This document shows, one piece after another, positions 8,015 through 16,833 of a stretch of 64,000 bases of DNA. The stretch's first letter is position 1, and every line of letters begins with the position of its first letter. The stretch comes from Lentzea albida (GTDB lineage: Bacteria > Actinomycetota > Actinomycetes > Mycobacteriales > Pseudonocardiaceae), in assembly GCF_900111005.1 (NCBI RefSeq), contig NZ_FOFV01000005.1:372001-436000 (forward strand). The letters are read 5' to 3'. The notes under the pieces are model-generated. The model worked only from the letters and a program-made list of their open reading frames with translations. It made no database searches and was not told the origin of the DNA. Both the position numbers and the translations under genes were made by a program.

Positions 8015-8963
8015 GCACACCCTCCAGCCAGCACGCGACGCGCCGGGTCTCCTCGACGTTCTCGAGCGACGGCACCCGCTCGCCGCACACGTCCATCGCC
8101 GACGGGCACCGCGGGTGGAACGGGCAGCCGGACGGCATCGAGCGCAGGTCCGGCGGTGAGCCCGGGATGCCCTTCAGCTCACGGCGGGGACCGCGCAGCG
8201 CCGGGAACGACCCCAGCAACCCCTTGCTGTACGGGTGCTTCGCCGCCCGGTAGATCTCGCCCGCCGGCGCCTCCTCGACCACGCGCCCGCCGTACATGAT
8301 CGCGATGCGGTCGGAGAACTCCACCAGCAGCGAGATGTCGTGGGTGATGAAGATGACCGAGAACCCCAGGGTCTCGCGCAGCCTCATCATCTGGCCGAGG
8401 ATCTGCCGCTGCACCACCACGTCGAGCGCGGTCGTCGGCTCGTCCATGATGACGATCTCGGGTTCCAGCGCGAGCGCCATCGCGATCATCACGCGTTGCC
8501 GCATGCCGCCGGAGAGCTGGTGCGGGTACGCCCCCAGCCGGTCGGCCGGGATGCCCACCAGCCCGAGCAGCTCGCGGGCACGGGCCGTGCGCTCCGGCCG
8601 CTTCATCTGCGGCCGGTGGGTGCGCAGGACGTCGTCGAGCTGCGTGGCGACCGAGATCACCGGGTTCAGGGCGTTCATCGCGCCCTGGAACACGATGGAG
8701 ATCTCGCTCCACCGCAGGACCTGGAGTTCCTTGTCGCTGAGCGACAGCAGGTCCTTGCCCTTGAAGAAAACCTCGCCCGACGGCACGTGTCCCGGCGGTT
8801 GCAGCAGGCGCGTCGCCGCATAGGCCAAAGTGGACTTGCCGCTGCCGCTCTCCCCCGCGAGGCCGAGCACCTCGCCCTTGTTCAGCGTCAGCGAGACGTT
8901 GTGCACGGCGCGGAGCTTGCCGTAGTCGACCGAGAGATCGCGGATCTCCAGCACCGGGCTCAT
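8007..8963 (-). CDS. Dpp/Opp-type ABC importer ATPase (DppD-like)
   Basis: This 318-aa ATPase has Walker [10 protein letters not shown], signature LSGGMRQRV, Walker B IVIMDEPTTALD, and the oligopeptide-type C-terminal extension with a four-Cys-like CPFHPRCPSAMDVC motif typical of Dpp/Opp ATPases. ATG 8963 overlaps the upstream permease stop (ATGA). It is one of two ATPases of a family-5 importer; here the operon ends with a GH1 glucosidase, so the substrate is more likely a beta-oligosaccharide than a peptide. Confidence 0.93.
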   Translation of the reverse strand: MSPVLEIRDLSVDYGKLRAVHNVSLTLNKGEVLGLAGESGSGKSTLAYAATRLLQPPGHVPSGEVFFKGKDLLSLSDKELQVLRWSEISIVFQGAMNALNPVISVATQLDDVLRTHRPQMKRPERTARARELLGLVGIPADRLGAYPHQLSGGMRQRVMIAMALALEPEIVIMDEPTTALDVVVQRQILGQMMRLRETLGFSVIFITHDISLLVEFSDRIAIMYGGRVVEEAPAGEIYRAAKHPYSKGLLGSFPALRGPRRELKGIPGSPPDLRSMPSGCPFHPRCPSAMDVCGERVPSLENVEETRRVACWLEGVHV

Positions 8964-9778
8964 GCGCGCACCTTCCGCAGCCGGGGATTCGCGTACTCGT
9001 CGATCCCGAAGTTGATCAGCGCCAGCGCCGTGCCCAGCAACGCGATGCACAGGCCAGCGGGGACGAACCACCACCACGCGCCCAGGCCGAGCGCCTGGTT
9101 GCTCTGCGCCCAGAACAGGATCGTGCCCCAGTTCCAGGTCGAGAGCGAGATGACGCCGACGAACGACAGCGTGATCTGGAGCATGACCGCGAAGATCACC
9201 GTGCCGACGAAGCCGGACGCGATCACCGCCATCAGGTTCGGCAGCACCTCGAACACGATGATGCGCCAGGTCGACTCACCGGACGCCCGCGCGGCCTCCA
9301 CGAAGTCCCTGCGGCGCAACGACATCGTCTGGGCGCGGAGCACACGGGCTCCCCACGCCCACGCGGTCAGCGAGATCACCGCGGCGATCAGCACGGTGTC
9401 GGCGGACGGCAGCATCGAGGCCACGATGATGATCAGCGGCAACGCCGGGATCACCAGGAACACGTTGGCCAGCATGGACAACGCCTCGTCGGCCGCGCCG
9501 CCGAGGAACCCCGAGGTGACGCCGACGAGGATCGACAGCAGCGTCGCGAGCACACCGCACACCAGCCCGACGACCATCACTCCCCTGGTGCCCACGAGCA
9601 CCTGGGAGAAGATGTCCTGCCCGGTCATGGTCGTGCCGAACCAGTGCGAGCCCGACGGCGGCGACAGCAGGTCGTCGCTCATCGCGGACGGGTCGTACGG
9701 CGCGATCCACGAGCCGATGACCGCGATCAGCGTGAAGAAGGCCAGGATGCCCAGGCCCAGTTTGGTCTTGAAGTTCAC
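8960..9778 (-). CDS. Dpp/Opp-type ABC importer permease (DppC-like)
   Basis: A 272-aa inner-membrane permease with an N-terminal helix (LGILAFFTLIAVIGSWIAPYDP), the usual HWFGTTMTGQDIFSQVLVGTR segment and the BPD_transp_1 domain containing the EAA-like loop (DFVEAARASGESTWRIIVFEVLPN). The GTG start at 9778 lies 2 bp after the preceding permease stop. It pairs with the 9781-10761 product to form the channel. Confidence 0.92.
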   Translation of the reverse strand: MNFKTKLGLGILAFFTLIAVIGSWIAPYDPSAMSDDLLSPPSGSHWFGTTMTGQDIFSQVLVGTRGVMVVGLVCGVLATLLSILVGVTSGFLGGAADEALSMLANVFLVIPALPLIIIVASMLPSADTVLIAAVISLTAWAWGARVLRAQTMSLRRRDFVEAARASGESTWRIIVFEVLPNLMAVIASGFVGTVIFAVMLQITLSFVGVISLSTWNWGTILFWAQSNQALGLGAWWWFVPAGLCIALLGTALALINFGIDEYANPRLRKVRA

Positions 9779-9780
9779 CG

Positions 9781-10761
9781 TCAGCCCTCCCGCCGGGTGC
9801 GCGGGTCCAGCAGCAGGTAGCCGATGTCCGCGAGCAGGTTCGCCACCAGCACCGCCAGTGTGATCACCAGGAACACGCCCTGCATCAACGGGTAGTCCTT
9901 CGCGCCGATGCCCTGGAACAGCACGTAACCGAGGCCCGGGTAGGAGAACACCATCTCGACCAGCAGGGCGCCGCCGACGATGAAGCCCAGCGACAGCGCG
10001 AAACCGGAGATCGACGGCAGCACGGCGTTGCGCGCGGCGTAGGCGAACATGATCCGCTTCTGCGTGAGCCCCTTGGCCCGCGCGACGAGCACGTAGTCCT
10101 CGGCCGTCACGGTCACCATCATGTTGCGCATGCCGAGGATCCAGCCGGCGACCGAGCTGATGACGATCGTGATGCCGGGCAGCACGGCGTGCTCCAGGAC
10201 GCTGCCGATGAACTCGCCGGAGAACTCGGGCACGAGCCCCGGCGCGTAGCCGCCGGACGCCGGGAACAACGGCCAGGTCACGGAGAACAGCGAGATCGCG
10301 ATCAGGCCGAGCCAGAAGTACGGGATCGACGACAGGAACGTCGTCATCGGGATGAGGTTGTCCATCCACGACCCGCGTTTCCAGCCCGCGTACACCCCCA
10401 GCAACGTGCCGAGGACGAACGCGATGACCGTGGTGACGCCGACCAGCCCGAGCGTCCACGGCAGCGACTGGCTGAGCACGTCCGCGACCGGAGTCGGGAA
10501 GAACGTGAAGGACAGCCCGAGGTCGCCTTGGAGCAGCGAGCCCCAGTAGTCGACGTACTGCTGCCAGATCGACTTGTTGTCGTCGAGGCCGAACAGGATG
10601 TAGAGCGACGCCATCGCGTCGCTGTTGAGCCGGCCACCGAGCTTGGTGATCATGGCCTGCACGGGGTCACCGGGGAGCAGGCGCGGCAGCAGGAAGTTGG
10701 CCGTGATCGCCGCCCAGAGGGTGACGAGGTAGAACACGGCACGGCGGAGCAGGAACGTCAT
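9781..10761 (-). CDS. Dpp/Opp-type ABC importer permease (DppB-like)
   Basis: A 326-aa permease beginning with [31 protein letters not shown], the classic DppB N-terminal helix and PGDP motif, followed by the transport domain with the EAA loop ([29 protein letters not shown]). ATG 10761 overlaps the stop of the ATPase gene upstream (ATGA), which rules out the longer start inside it. Confidence 0.93.
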   Translation of the reverse strand: MTFLLRRAVFYLVTLWAAITANFLLPRLLPGDPVQAMITKLGGRLNSDAMASLYILFGLDDNKSIWQQYVDYWGSLLQGDLGLSFTFFPTPVADVLSQSLPWTLGLVGVTTVIAFVLGTLLGVYAGWKRGSWMDNLIPMTTFLSSIPYFWLGLIAISLFSVTWPLFPASGGYAPGLVPEFSGEFIGSVLEHAVLPGITIVISSVAGWILGMRNMMVTVTAEDYVLVARAKGLTQKRIMFAYAARNAVLPSISGFALSLGFIVGGALLVEMVFSYPGLGYVLFQGIGAKDYPLMQGVFLVITLAVLVANLLADIGYLLLDPRTRREG

Positions 10762-11678
10762 GCCGCCGCCTCCACGTACAGCCAGCACGCCGCCCAGTGC
10801 CCGTAGGAGTCGACGTCGGTGCGCGGGGGCGCCTCGGTCCAGCAGCGGGACTGCACCTTCGGGCAGCGCGGCGCGAACTGGCAGCCGGTCGAGACCTGCG
10901 TGACCTCCTCCGGTGGTGCGTCCAGCGCCATCACCGACCGTTCGGGGTCGGGCGCCGACTCGATCAGCAGCTGCGTGTACGGGTGCGCGGGCCGCTGCGT
11001 CACGGTCTCGCTGTCACCGCCCTCGACGATCTGCCCGCCGTACATCACGAACGTCTCGTCCGCGAAGTAGCGCGCCGACGCGATGTCGTGCGTGATGTAG
11101 AGGACGGCGAGCTTGAGCCGTTCCTTGAGGTCCAGCAACAGGTTCAGCACGCCGAGCCGGATCGAGACGTCCAACATGGACACCGGCTCGTCGGCGAGCA
11201 GCACCTCGGGGTGCGCGGCGAGCGCGCGGGCGATCGCGACGCGCTGCCGCTGACCGCCCGAGAGCTCGTGCGGGTACCTGCCGGCGAAGTCCGCGGGCAG
11301 GTTCACCCTCTCGAGCAGTTCCTCCACCGTCTCCGACCGCTTGTGGATCTTGAGCGGCCGGGTCAGGTGGTAGCGGATCGTGTGGACCGGGTTGAGCGAT
11401 GCGAAGGGGTCCTGGAACACCATCTGGACCTTGCGCCGGTACTCCCGGACCCTCCGCACCTTCTCGCCGTCCAGCAGGATCTCGCCGGAGGTGGGTTCCA
11501 CGAGCCGCGCGAGCAGCTTCGCCACCGTCGACTTGCCTGATCCGGATTCGCCGACGAGGGCGGTCACGCGCCCGCGGCGCAGGACGATGGAGACGTCCTG
11601 CACCGCGCGCACGCGCTTGTAGGTCTTGACCAGACCCTTCGCTTCAAGCGCTGCCTCGAAATCAGGCACTGTGTTCAT
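10758..11678 (-). CDS. Dpp/Opp-type ABC importer ATPase (DppF-like)
   Basis: This 306-aa ATPase has Walker [11 protein letters not shown], signature [15 protein letters not shown], Walker [13 protein letters not shown] and the C-terminal [14 protein letters not shown] Cys motif of oligopeptide-type ATPases. It is the second ATPase of the importer, lies 4 bp after the binding-protein gene, and carries the DppF-like [11 protein letters not shown] segment. Confidence 0.93.
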   Translation of the reverse strand: MNTVPDFEAALEAKGLVKTYKRVRAVQDVSIVLRRGRVTALVGESGSGKSTVAKLLARLVEPTSGEILLDGEKVRRVREYRRKVQMVFQDPFASLNPVHTIRYHLTRPLKIHKRSETVEELLERVNLPADFAGRYPHELSGGQRQRVAIARALAAHPEVLLADEPVSMLDVSIRLGVLNLLLDLKERLKLAVLYITHDIASARYFADETFVMYGGQIVEGGDSETVTQRPAHPYTQLLIESAPDPERSVMALDAPPEEVTQVSTGCQFAPRCPKVQSRCWTEAPPRTDVDSYGHWAACWLYVEAAA

Positions 11679-11682
11679 GGTT

Positions 11683-13326
11683 CTACGACCCCGCGGGCTT
11701 CAGCTTCATGACGATCTGCAGTGCGTTGGGCAGCGTCGCCTGCGGCGGACCGTACGGGTCCTCCTCGGACGGCCAGCCGACCCAGCTCTTCGTGCTGTAC
11801 TCCGCACCGATCGGACCGGCGGAGGTCGGGATCATCGGCACCTGCTCGACCATGATCTTCTGCAGCACCGCGAGGCTCTTGGCGCGGCCCGCGTCGTCGG
11901 TGGCGTTCGCGTACTCGGCCAGCGCCGCGGTCGCCTCGGGACTGTTGTAACGCCCGAAGTTGACCGCCGCGGTCTGCCCGATCGGCTTGATCTCCGCGCC
12001 GTCCATGATGTTCTGGTACATCTCGTACGGCGTCGCGCCGGTGTTGGTCCAGCGCAGCGAACCCTGGAACGCGCCGTTGGCGAAGTCGGTCGTCCACGCG
12101 TCCGCGGTCTGCGTGCGCACGGTCGCCTCGATGCCGATCTTCTTCAGGTCGCCCTTGATGATGTCGAGCACCGTCAGGTAGTCCGACCAGCCGGACGGGT
12201 TCGTGAGCTCGATCGTGACGGGCTTGCCGTCCGGGGCCTGGAGCACGTCGCCCGCGTACTTGAAGCCGGCGGCCGTGAGCTTGGCCTTGGCGCCCTCGAC
12301 GTCGATCTTGAACTTCGCGTCCTTGTACTCCGGCGCGAGGAACGAGTCACCGGCGGGCAACGGCATGCCGGTCTTCGACTCGAGCTTCGGGAAGAGCTTG
12401 GCCTCACCCTTGACGAAGATCGCCTCGCGGTCGATCACGTCGCTCATCGCCGAGCGCAGCGCGGGGTTGTCGAACGGCGCGATCGTCGTGTTCAGCCACA
12501 GGCCGTGGATGCCGAGACCGGCCGGGAACCAGAGCTTGTGGTTCGCCGGGTCCTTGTCGACGTAGAGCTTCTGGTAGTCCGGGATGAAGACGTACGACCA
12601 CTGGCTCGCACCCGACGCCAGCGCCGTCGTCTGCGCCGTGTTGTCGTTGTACGAGGTGTACTGGATCTCCGGGACCTTGGGCAGCTCCTGCCAGTACTCG
12701 GCACGCCGCGCGATCGTGACCGTCTGCGAGGTGAACGACTTCAGCTCGTACGGCCCGGTGCCGACGGGCTTCGGGTTCGTGTAGGTCGTCGGGTCCTGGA
12801 CGGTGCTCCAGATGTGCTGCGGGATCACCATCGCGCTGATGACCTTGTTGCGGTTCACGAACTGCGGGCTCGCGAACGTGACCTCGACCTTGCCGTCCGG
12901 CGTCGCCGTCGCGGTCTCGACCTTGAGCGAGTCGCGGTTGTTGAGCGCCGGCCACTTCTTCAGGATCTCGTACGAGAAGGCGACGTCGGCAGCCGTGAGC
13001 GGCTTGCCGTCGGACCACTTCACGTTCTCCCGGATCGTGAAGGTGACCTTCTTGTAGTCGGGCGTCCAGTCCCACTTCGTCGCGAGCCACGGCACCGGGT
13101 CCTGGGCCGGGCGCGTGTTGTTCACGAACGCCAGCGGCTCGTAGATCTGGTAGCGGTAGCCCAGCGACCCCGCCGCCGACGTGGGCAGGAACGGGTTGTG
13201 GTTCTCGGTCAGCGGCCCGTTGGGCATGCCCACGGTCAACACACCGGAGGCCTTCGAAGCACCACCGGAGGAGCAACCCGTCGCCGCGAGCGCCAGTGCC
13301 AACGCGACGATGATCGTTCTGCGCAT
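11683..13326 (-). CDS. Family-5 solute-binding lipoprotein of ABC importer
   Basis: A 547-aa secreted lipoprotein (signal [18 protein letters not shown], lipidated Cys about residue 18) of the SBP_bac_5 family, with [22 protein letters not shown] and the IGIEATVRT-type C-terminal lobe. Family members bind peptides, nickel or, in several bacteria, cello- and beta-oligosaccharides. It is the first gene of the operon, directly downstream of a LacI gene and a LacI-type operator, and the last gene is a GH1 glucosidase, so a beta-glucoside ligand is the best inference. Confidence 0.92.
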   Translation of the reverse strand: MRRTIIVALALALAATGCSSGGASKASGVLTVGMPNGPLTENHNPFLPTSAAGSLGYRYQIYEPLAFVNNTRPAQDPVPWLATKWDWTPDYKKVTFTIRENVKWSDGKPLTAADVAFSYEILKKWPALNNRDSLKVETATATPDGKVEVTFASPQFVNRNKVISAMVIPQHIWSTVQDPTTYTNPKPVGTGPYELKSFTSQTVTIARRAEYWQELPKVPEIQYTSYNDNTAQTTALASGASQWSYVFIPDYQKLYVDKDPANHKLWFPAGLGIHGLWLNTTIAPFDNPALRSAMSDVIDREAIFVKGEAKLFPKLESKTGMPLPAGDSFLAPEYKDAKFKIDVEGAKAKLTAAGFKYAGDVLQAPDGKPVTIELTNPSGWSDYLTVLDIIKGDLKKIGIEATVRTQTADAWTTDFANGAFQGSLRWTNTGATPYEMYQNIMDGAEIKPIGQTAAVNFGRYNSPEATAALAEYANATDDAGRAKSLAVLQKIMVEQVPMIPTSAGPIGAEYSTKSWVGWPSEEDPYGPPQATLPNALQIVMKLKPAGS

Positions 13327-13347
13327 GGGGGAATCTCCCGATACGGA

Positions 13348-13369
13348 GCATGAGAGCGCTCTCTCATGC
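13348..13369. promoter_or_regulatory. LacI/CebR-like operator upstream of importer operon
   Basis: Perfect arms GCATGAGAG and CTCTCATGC flank CGCT; the core TGAGAGCGCTCTC closely matches the TGGGAGCGCTCCCA operators of CebR-type LacI repressors. It sits 22-43 bp upstream of the binding-protein start and is the likely control point of the whole operon. Confidence 0.75.
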
Positions 13370-13441
13370 GTACGGCGAACTCGCCAGACCGCATGCGGTG
13401 GCCTGGCGTGTTCGTTTCAGTTGTGGTGGAGCAGGGTGGGT

Positions 13442-14437
13442 CTAGGGCGCGGATTCGCGCACGATCAACGAGGTCGGCAGCACCAGCGGGTGGTCGGGCA
13501 TCGGCTGTCCCTCGAGCGTGGAGAGCAGCATCCGCGCGGCGGCGGCACCCATCTCCTGCAGCGGCTGGCGGATCGTCGTCAGCCGGGGTTCGGTGTGTCC
13601 CGCGACCGGGACGTCGTCGAAACCGACCACGGACACGTCACCGGGGACGGTCCTGCCGGATTCCCGCAGCGCCCGCAGCACCCCGACCGCCGAGAGGTCG
13701 TTCTGCGCGAACACGGCGTCGAAGGGAATTCCACTCGCCACGAGCTTGTCCACGGCGACTTCACCACCTTCCGTGGTGAAGTCGCCGTCGACGACGAGGT
13801 CCGGGTGCAGCGTCAGGCCCGCTTCCGCCAAAGCGAGCCGGAACCCGTCCAGCCTCGCCTGAGTGCACCCGAAGTGCGGTGGCCCGGTGACGACGGCGAA
13901 CCTGCGGCGGCCTGCCGCGACGAGGTGCCGGGCGACATCCGCGCCTCCCTGCCGGTTCGTCGTCGTCACCGAGGGGAACTCCGGGTGCGAACCGCGGTCG
14001 TCGATCATGACGACCGGCAGCCCGGCCCGGTAGAGCGTGGAGATGTAGTGCAGCGCGTCCGGCGGCTCGACGACCAGCAGGCCGTCGAAGGCGTTGGCGG
14101 ACACGTGGTTCGCGAACTGGTTCAACGACTCGGGCCCGCGGTTGAGCGTGTAGAGCAACAACCCGTACCCGTCGGCCTCGAGGGTGTCGACGATGCCTTG
14201 CAGCACCTCGCCCATCCACGGCCACGTGAGCGAAGGGGCCAGCATCGCGACGGTCCGGGTCCGGCCCCGCGCGAGCCCGACGGCGCGGGCACTGGGCACG
14301 TACCCGATCTCGTCGATGACCTTGCGAACGCGCTGCGCCGTGGAGGCGTCCACGTCCGGCTTGCCGTTCAGCACGCGTGACACGGTCGCTTTGGACACCT
14401 GGGCGCGTTGGGCGACCTCTGCGATCGTGACACGCAT
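13442..14437 (-). CDS. LacI-family repressor of beta-glucoside operon
   Basis: A 331-aa LacI regulator: helix-turn-helix VTIAEVAQRAQVSKATVSRVLNG at the N-terminus, hinge, then a sugar-binding domain ending with RQPLQEMGAAAARMLL...LIVRES. It resembles CebR/BxlR-type regulators of cellobiose or beta-glucoside use. The gene reads in the same direction as the importer operon, 115 bp upstream of it, with an operator in between, so it likely represses the importer and glucosidase until a beta-glucoside is present. Confidence 0.93.
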   Translation of the reverse strand: MRVTIAEVAQRAQVSKATVSRVLNGKPDVDASTAQRVRKVIDEIGYVPSARAVGLARGRTRTVAMLAPSLTWPWMGEVLQGIVDTLEADGYGLLLYTLNRGPESLNQFANHVSANAFDGLLVVEPPDALHYISTLYRAGLPVVMIDDRGSHPEFPSVTTTNRQGGADVARHLVAAGRRRFAVVTGPPHFGCTQARLDGFRLALAEAGLTLHPDLVVDGDFTTEGGEVAVDKLVASGIPFDAVFAQNDLSAVGVLRALRESGRTVPGDVSVVGFDDVPVAGHTEPRLTTIRQPLQEMGAAAARMLLSTLEGQPMPDHPLVLPTSLIVRESAP

Positions 14438-14462
14438 GCCGAACTTCCTTCCGCCGCCTCCT

Positions 14463-14486
14463 GGAACCGGTTCCGTAACCGGTTCC
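14463..14486. promoter_or_regulatory. Tandem AACCGGTTCC palindromes upstream of LacI gene
   Basis: GGAACCGGTTCC (14463-14474) is a perfect palindrome, followed directly by a second AACCGGTTCC copy (14477-14486). The pair lies 26-49 bp upstream of the LacI gene start, the right place for autoregulation or a second regulator. Confidence 0.55.
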
Positions 14487-14550
14487 GACGAGGTGTGACG
14501 CAGTCAACAGCCCGCTCCCGTCTTTAGTCAAGACTCTTGCCGGAAGTTCG

Positions 14551-14564
14551 TGAGAGCGTTTCCA
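14551..14564. promoter_or_regulatory. cre-like LacI-type site in divergent region
   Basis: TGAGAGCGTTTCCA shares the TGAGAGCG core of the 13351 operator and fits a LacI/CcpA-type cre pattern at 13 of 14 positions. It lies between the LacI gene and the divergent MOSC gene. Confidence 0.4.
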
Positions 14565-14701
14565 CAACTCGGATCGTCTCCGCAGGTAGAGCACCGCCTG
14601 GAGCCCCGAAATGAGACTCCTTGATCGATTCGCGGTTACCAGATCCCCTGCTCCATTCGGAGCAACCGTTGCGTCTCAACCGATCGTGCACAATCGGAGG
14701 C

Positions 14702-15241
14702 ATGGGGGTTGTCACTGCGGTGAGCCGCAACGAGGAGTACACGTTCACGAAGCCCACCCGCCCGAGCATCACGCTGCTCGCGGGCCTGGGCGTGGAAGGC
14801 GACGTCCACCAGGGCGTCACGGTCAAGCACAGGTCCCGCGTGGCCCAGGACCCGACCCAGCCGAACCTGCGCCAGGTCCACCTGATCCACGCGGAGCTCT
14901 TCGACGAACTCGACGCCAAGGGCTTCTCCGTCGCGCCGGGTGAGATCGGCGAGAACATCACCACCCGAGGCATCGACCTGCTGGCCCTGCCCACCGGCAC
15001 CCGCCTGCACCTCGGCCCCGAGGCCGTGGTGGAGGTGACGGGCCTGCGCAATCCGTGCCTGCAGATCGACCGCTTCGCGAAGGGCCTCCTGAAGGAGGTC
15101 GTGGGCAAGGGCCCGGACGGCGAGCTGGTGCGGCGCGCGGGGATCATGTCGATCGTGCTGGTGGGCGGCGTGGTCAGCCCGGGTGACGAGATCCGGGTGG
15201 AGCTGCCGGCGGAACCGCACCGGCCGCTGGAGAAGGTGTAG
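14702..15241 (+). CDS. MOSC domain protein
   Basis: A 179-aa stand-alone MOSC domain protein. It shows GLGVEGDVHQG, PGEIGENITTRGIDL, and the NPCLQI segment with the Cys that in MOSC proteins coordinates molybdenum cofactor sulfur. Family members handle sulfur or bind Moco, for example in N-hydroxylated substrate reduction (YiiM/mARC-like). ATG 14702 is preceded by GGAGG and gives the normal length. It is divergent from the LacI operon and has no obvious functional partner here. Confidence 0.88.
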   Translation: MGVVTAVSRNEEYTFTKPTRPSITLLAGLGVEGDVHQGVTVKHRSRVAQDPTQPNLRQVHLIHAELFDELDAKGFSVAPGEIGENITTRGIDLLALPTGTRLHLGPEAVVEVTGLRNPCLQIDRFAKGLLKEVVGKGPDGELVRRAGIMSIVLVGGVVSPGDEIRVELPAEPHRPLEKV

Positions 15242-15299
15242 CCCCGGGGCCGCGACAGGCGCGGCAGATGGGTGGGCGCCTCCGCTGGGACCGGCGTCC

Positions 15300-15545
15300 C
15301 CCCACGCACGCAGGTCCGGCGCGCGGTACCACCCGCGGCCGCCCACCCGAGCCCACCACGCACGCAAGCCTGGCGCGCGGTACCAACCGCACTCGCCAAC
15401 GCAAAGCGACCCGCACTCAGGCCCGGCGCGGTGCCAACCGCACTCGCCCACCCAAGCCCCACGCACGCAAGCTCGGCGCGCGGTGCCAACCGGACAGCCG
15501 CACGCACAAAGCCGACCACGCATCCAGCCTGGCGTGGCGATGCGC
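15300..15545. repeat. Degenerate tandem repeat, about 50-54 bp x 4-5
   Basis: A unit of the form CACGCACGCAAGCCTGGCG then CGCGGTACCAACCGC then CTCGCCCACC recurs with period 51-54 bp (GGTACC/GGTGCC landmarks at about 15325, 15379, 15430 and 15482, with a decayed fifth unit near 15533). All frames across it give low-complexity Pro/Arg/Thr-rich peptides, so I see no gene in 15242-15597. Confidence 0.65.
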
Positions 15546-15597
15546 AGCGAGCCGTCCGAACCATCACGCGATGGGAGCCGCTGCACACCTGCACTGG

Positions 15598-15721
15598 CGA
15601 TTGGGGCTTTACCTTGAGGGGGCGGGGTGCTACCTCACTGGCACGGCCGGGCGCTTTTCAGCCCGGCCCTTTTCCGGCCGTCACAGCACCCCGCCAGAGG
15701 CTCAAGGTCAAGCCCCAATCG
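15598..15721. repeat. 124-bp nested hairpin element
   Basis: Outer arms CGATTGGGGCTTTACCTTGAG (15598-15618) and its complement at 15701-15721 pair with one mismatch. A second stem GGCGGGGTGCT (15621-15631) pairs with 15685-15695, and inner stems GGCCGGGC/GCCCGGCC and ACGGCCGG/CCGGCCGT compete in the tip. It could be a MITE-like repeat, a structured RNA or a terminator after the MOSC gene. Confidence 0.7.
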
Positions 15722-15851
15722 CACCCCAAACTCGTCAAGACCCGCGCAAGCAGGCCACGCACCGCGACCCGACCAACAAAACGCGACCCACCCCCGCCCA
15801 AACCGGCACGAGCCCACACAAGCCGACCCGACCCCAGAAACGCGACCAGCC

Positions 15852-16583
15852 CTAATCCCCGAAGTGATCGTCCAAGATCACCGAAATGGTCCGAGGCGCC
15901 TCCACCACGGCCAAATGCGCCGCCTCCCCCACCACGTACAACTCGGAATCCACCAACTCATCAGCGATCCGCCGCACCAACTCAGTAGGCGTGGCATGAT
16001 CCTGCGCAGCGGCGATCACCACGGTGGGCACGTCGATCTTCACCAGATCCGCCCGCAGATCCATGTCCCGCACCGCCTCCAGACACGAGACGTACGACGA
16101 CAGGTCCACCCCCAGCAGCCCGTCCCGGAACCGCTCCACCACCCCGGCCGAACACCCCGGCGTGAACCACCGCGCCACCACGGAGTCGACCACGGCCGGC
16201 ATGCCGCCGGCGCGCAGCAGGGCAAGCCGCGACTCCAGCCGCCCCTTGTCCGGCACCCACGCGGTGGTGCACACCAGCGCCAGCCGCGAGATCCGGTCGG
16301 TGTGCGCGGCCAGCCACATGCCGACCATGCCGCCGAGCGACACACCGCAGTAGTACACCTGGCGCAATCCCAAGTGGTCCAACAGTTCCACGACGTCGGC
16401 GGCGAGGTCCTCGATCGTGCACGGGCCCGGGACGGGCTCGCTGTCGCCGTGGCCGCGGTGGTCGAAGCGCAGCAGGCGGAACGGGAGCGCGAAGTCCCGC
16501 CAAAGTGAGGTGGTCGTGCCGAGTGCGTTGCCGAGTACCAGAACCGGCGCGTCGTCCGGCCCGGTCAGCGTGTGCGCGAGCAC
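15852..16583 (-). CDS. Alpha/beta hydrolase, 3-oxoadipate enol-lactonase-like
   Basis: A 243-aa alpha/beta hydrolase with the nucleophile elbow CGVSLGG, catalytic Asp in AAAQDHATP and His in GEAAHLAVVEAP. FDHRGHGDS and the overall size fit PcaD-type 3-oxoadipate enol-lactonases, which open the lactone in the beta-ketoadipate pathway. No other pca genes are near, so a related esterase or lactonase role is possible. GTG 16583 is chosen because GAGGAGGTGA precedes it by 4 nt; longer starts add an Arg-rich shadow stretch. Confidence 0.75.
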   Translation of the reverse strand: MLAHTLTGPDDAPVLVLGNALGTTTSLWRDFALPFRLLRFDHRGHGDSEPVPGPCTIEDLAADVVELLDHLGLRQVYYCGVSLGGMVGMWLAAHTDRISRLALVCTTAWVPDKGRLESRLALLRAGGMPAVVDSVVARWFTPGCSAGVVERFRDGLLGVDLSSYVSCLEAVRDMDLRADLVKIDVPTVVIAAAQDHATPTELVRRIADELVDSELYVVGEAAHLAVVEAPRTISVILDDHFGD

Positions 16584-16768
16584 GGCGTCACCTCCTCGCA
16601 AGGCCCCGACAGCAGCGAGTCTGCCTGGGCTTTTCCCGGCTCGCACGATGAACGGGCCACGAACCGCGTGACGCCCGCGCCACCGGTCGTACGACGATCC
16701 GCCCTGCGGAGCACGCGCGGGACCGGCGCGCATCCGCCATCAATCGCAACCACCGGTCTGGCCCCCCG

Positions 16769-16785
16769 CCGTAACACCGTTACGG
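16769..16785. promoter_or_regulatory. Small palindrome upstream of MEDS gene
   Basis: CCGTAAC-acc-GTTACGG lies about 50 bp upstream of the MEDS-ATPase start in the 250-bp gap between it and the divergent hydrolase gene. It may be an operator; no other strong signal was seen in the gap. Confidence 0.35.
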
Positions 16786-16833
16786 GGAGCAGAATGGTGG
16801 ATTGCCGCAACCGCCTATCGCACCGGGAAGCCG

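Noticed and set aside
15300-15545. CRISPR array
   Set aside because: Repeats are imperfect, contiguous and without unique spacers, and no cas gene is in the window.
15242-15851. Pro/Arg-rich frames (for example 15268-15855)
   Set aside because: The composition is repeat-driven, all frames look alike, and no ribosome site or domain supports a gene.
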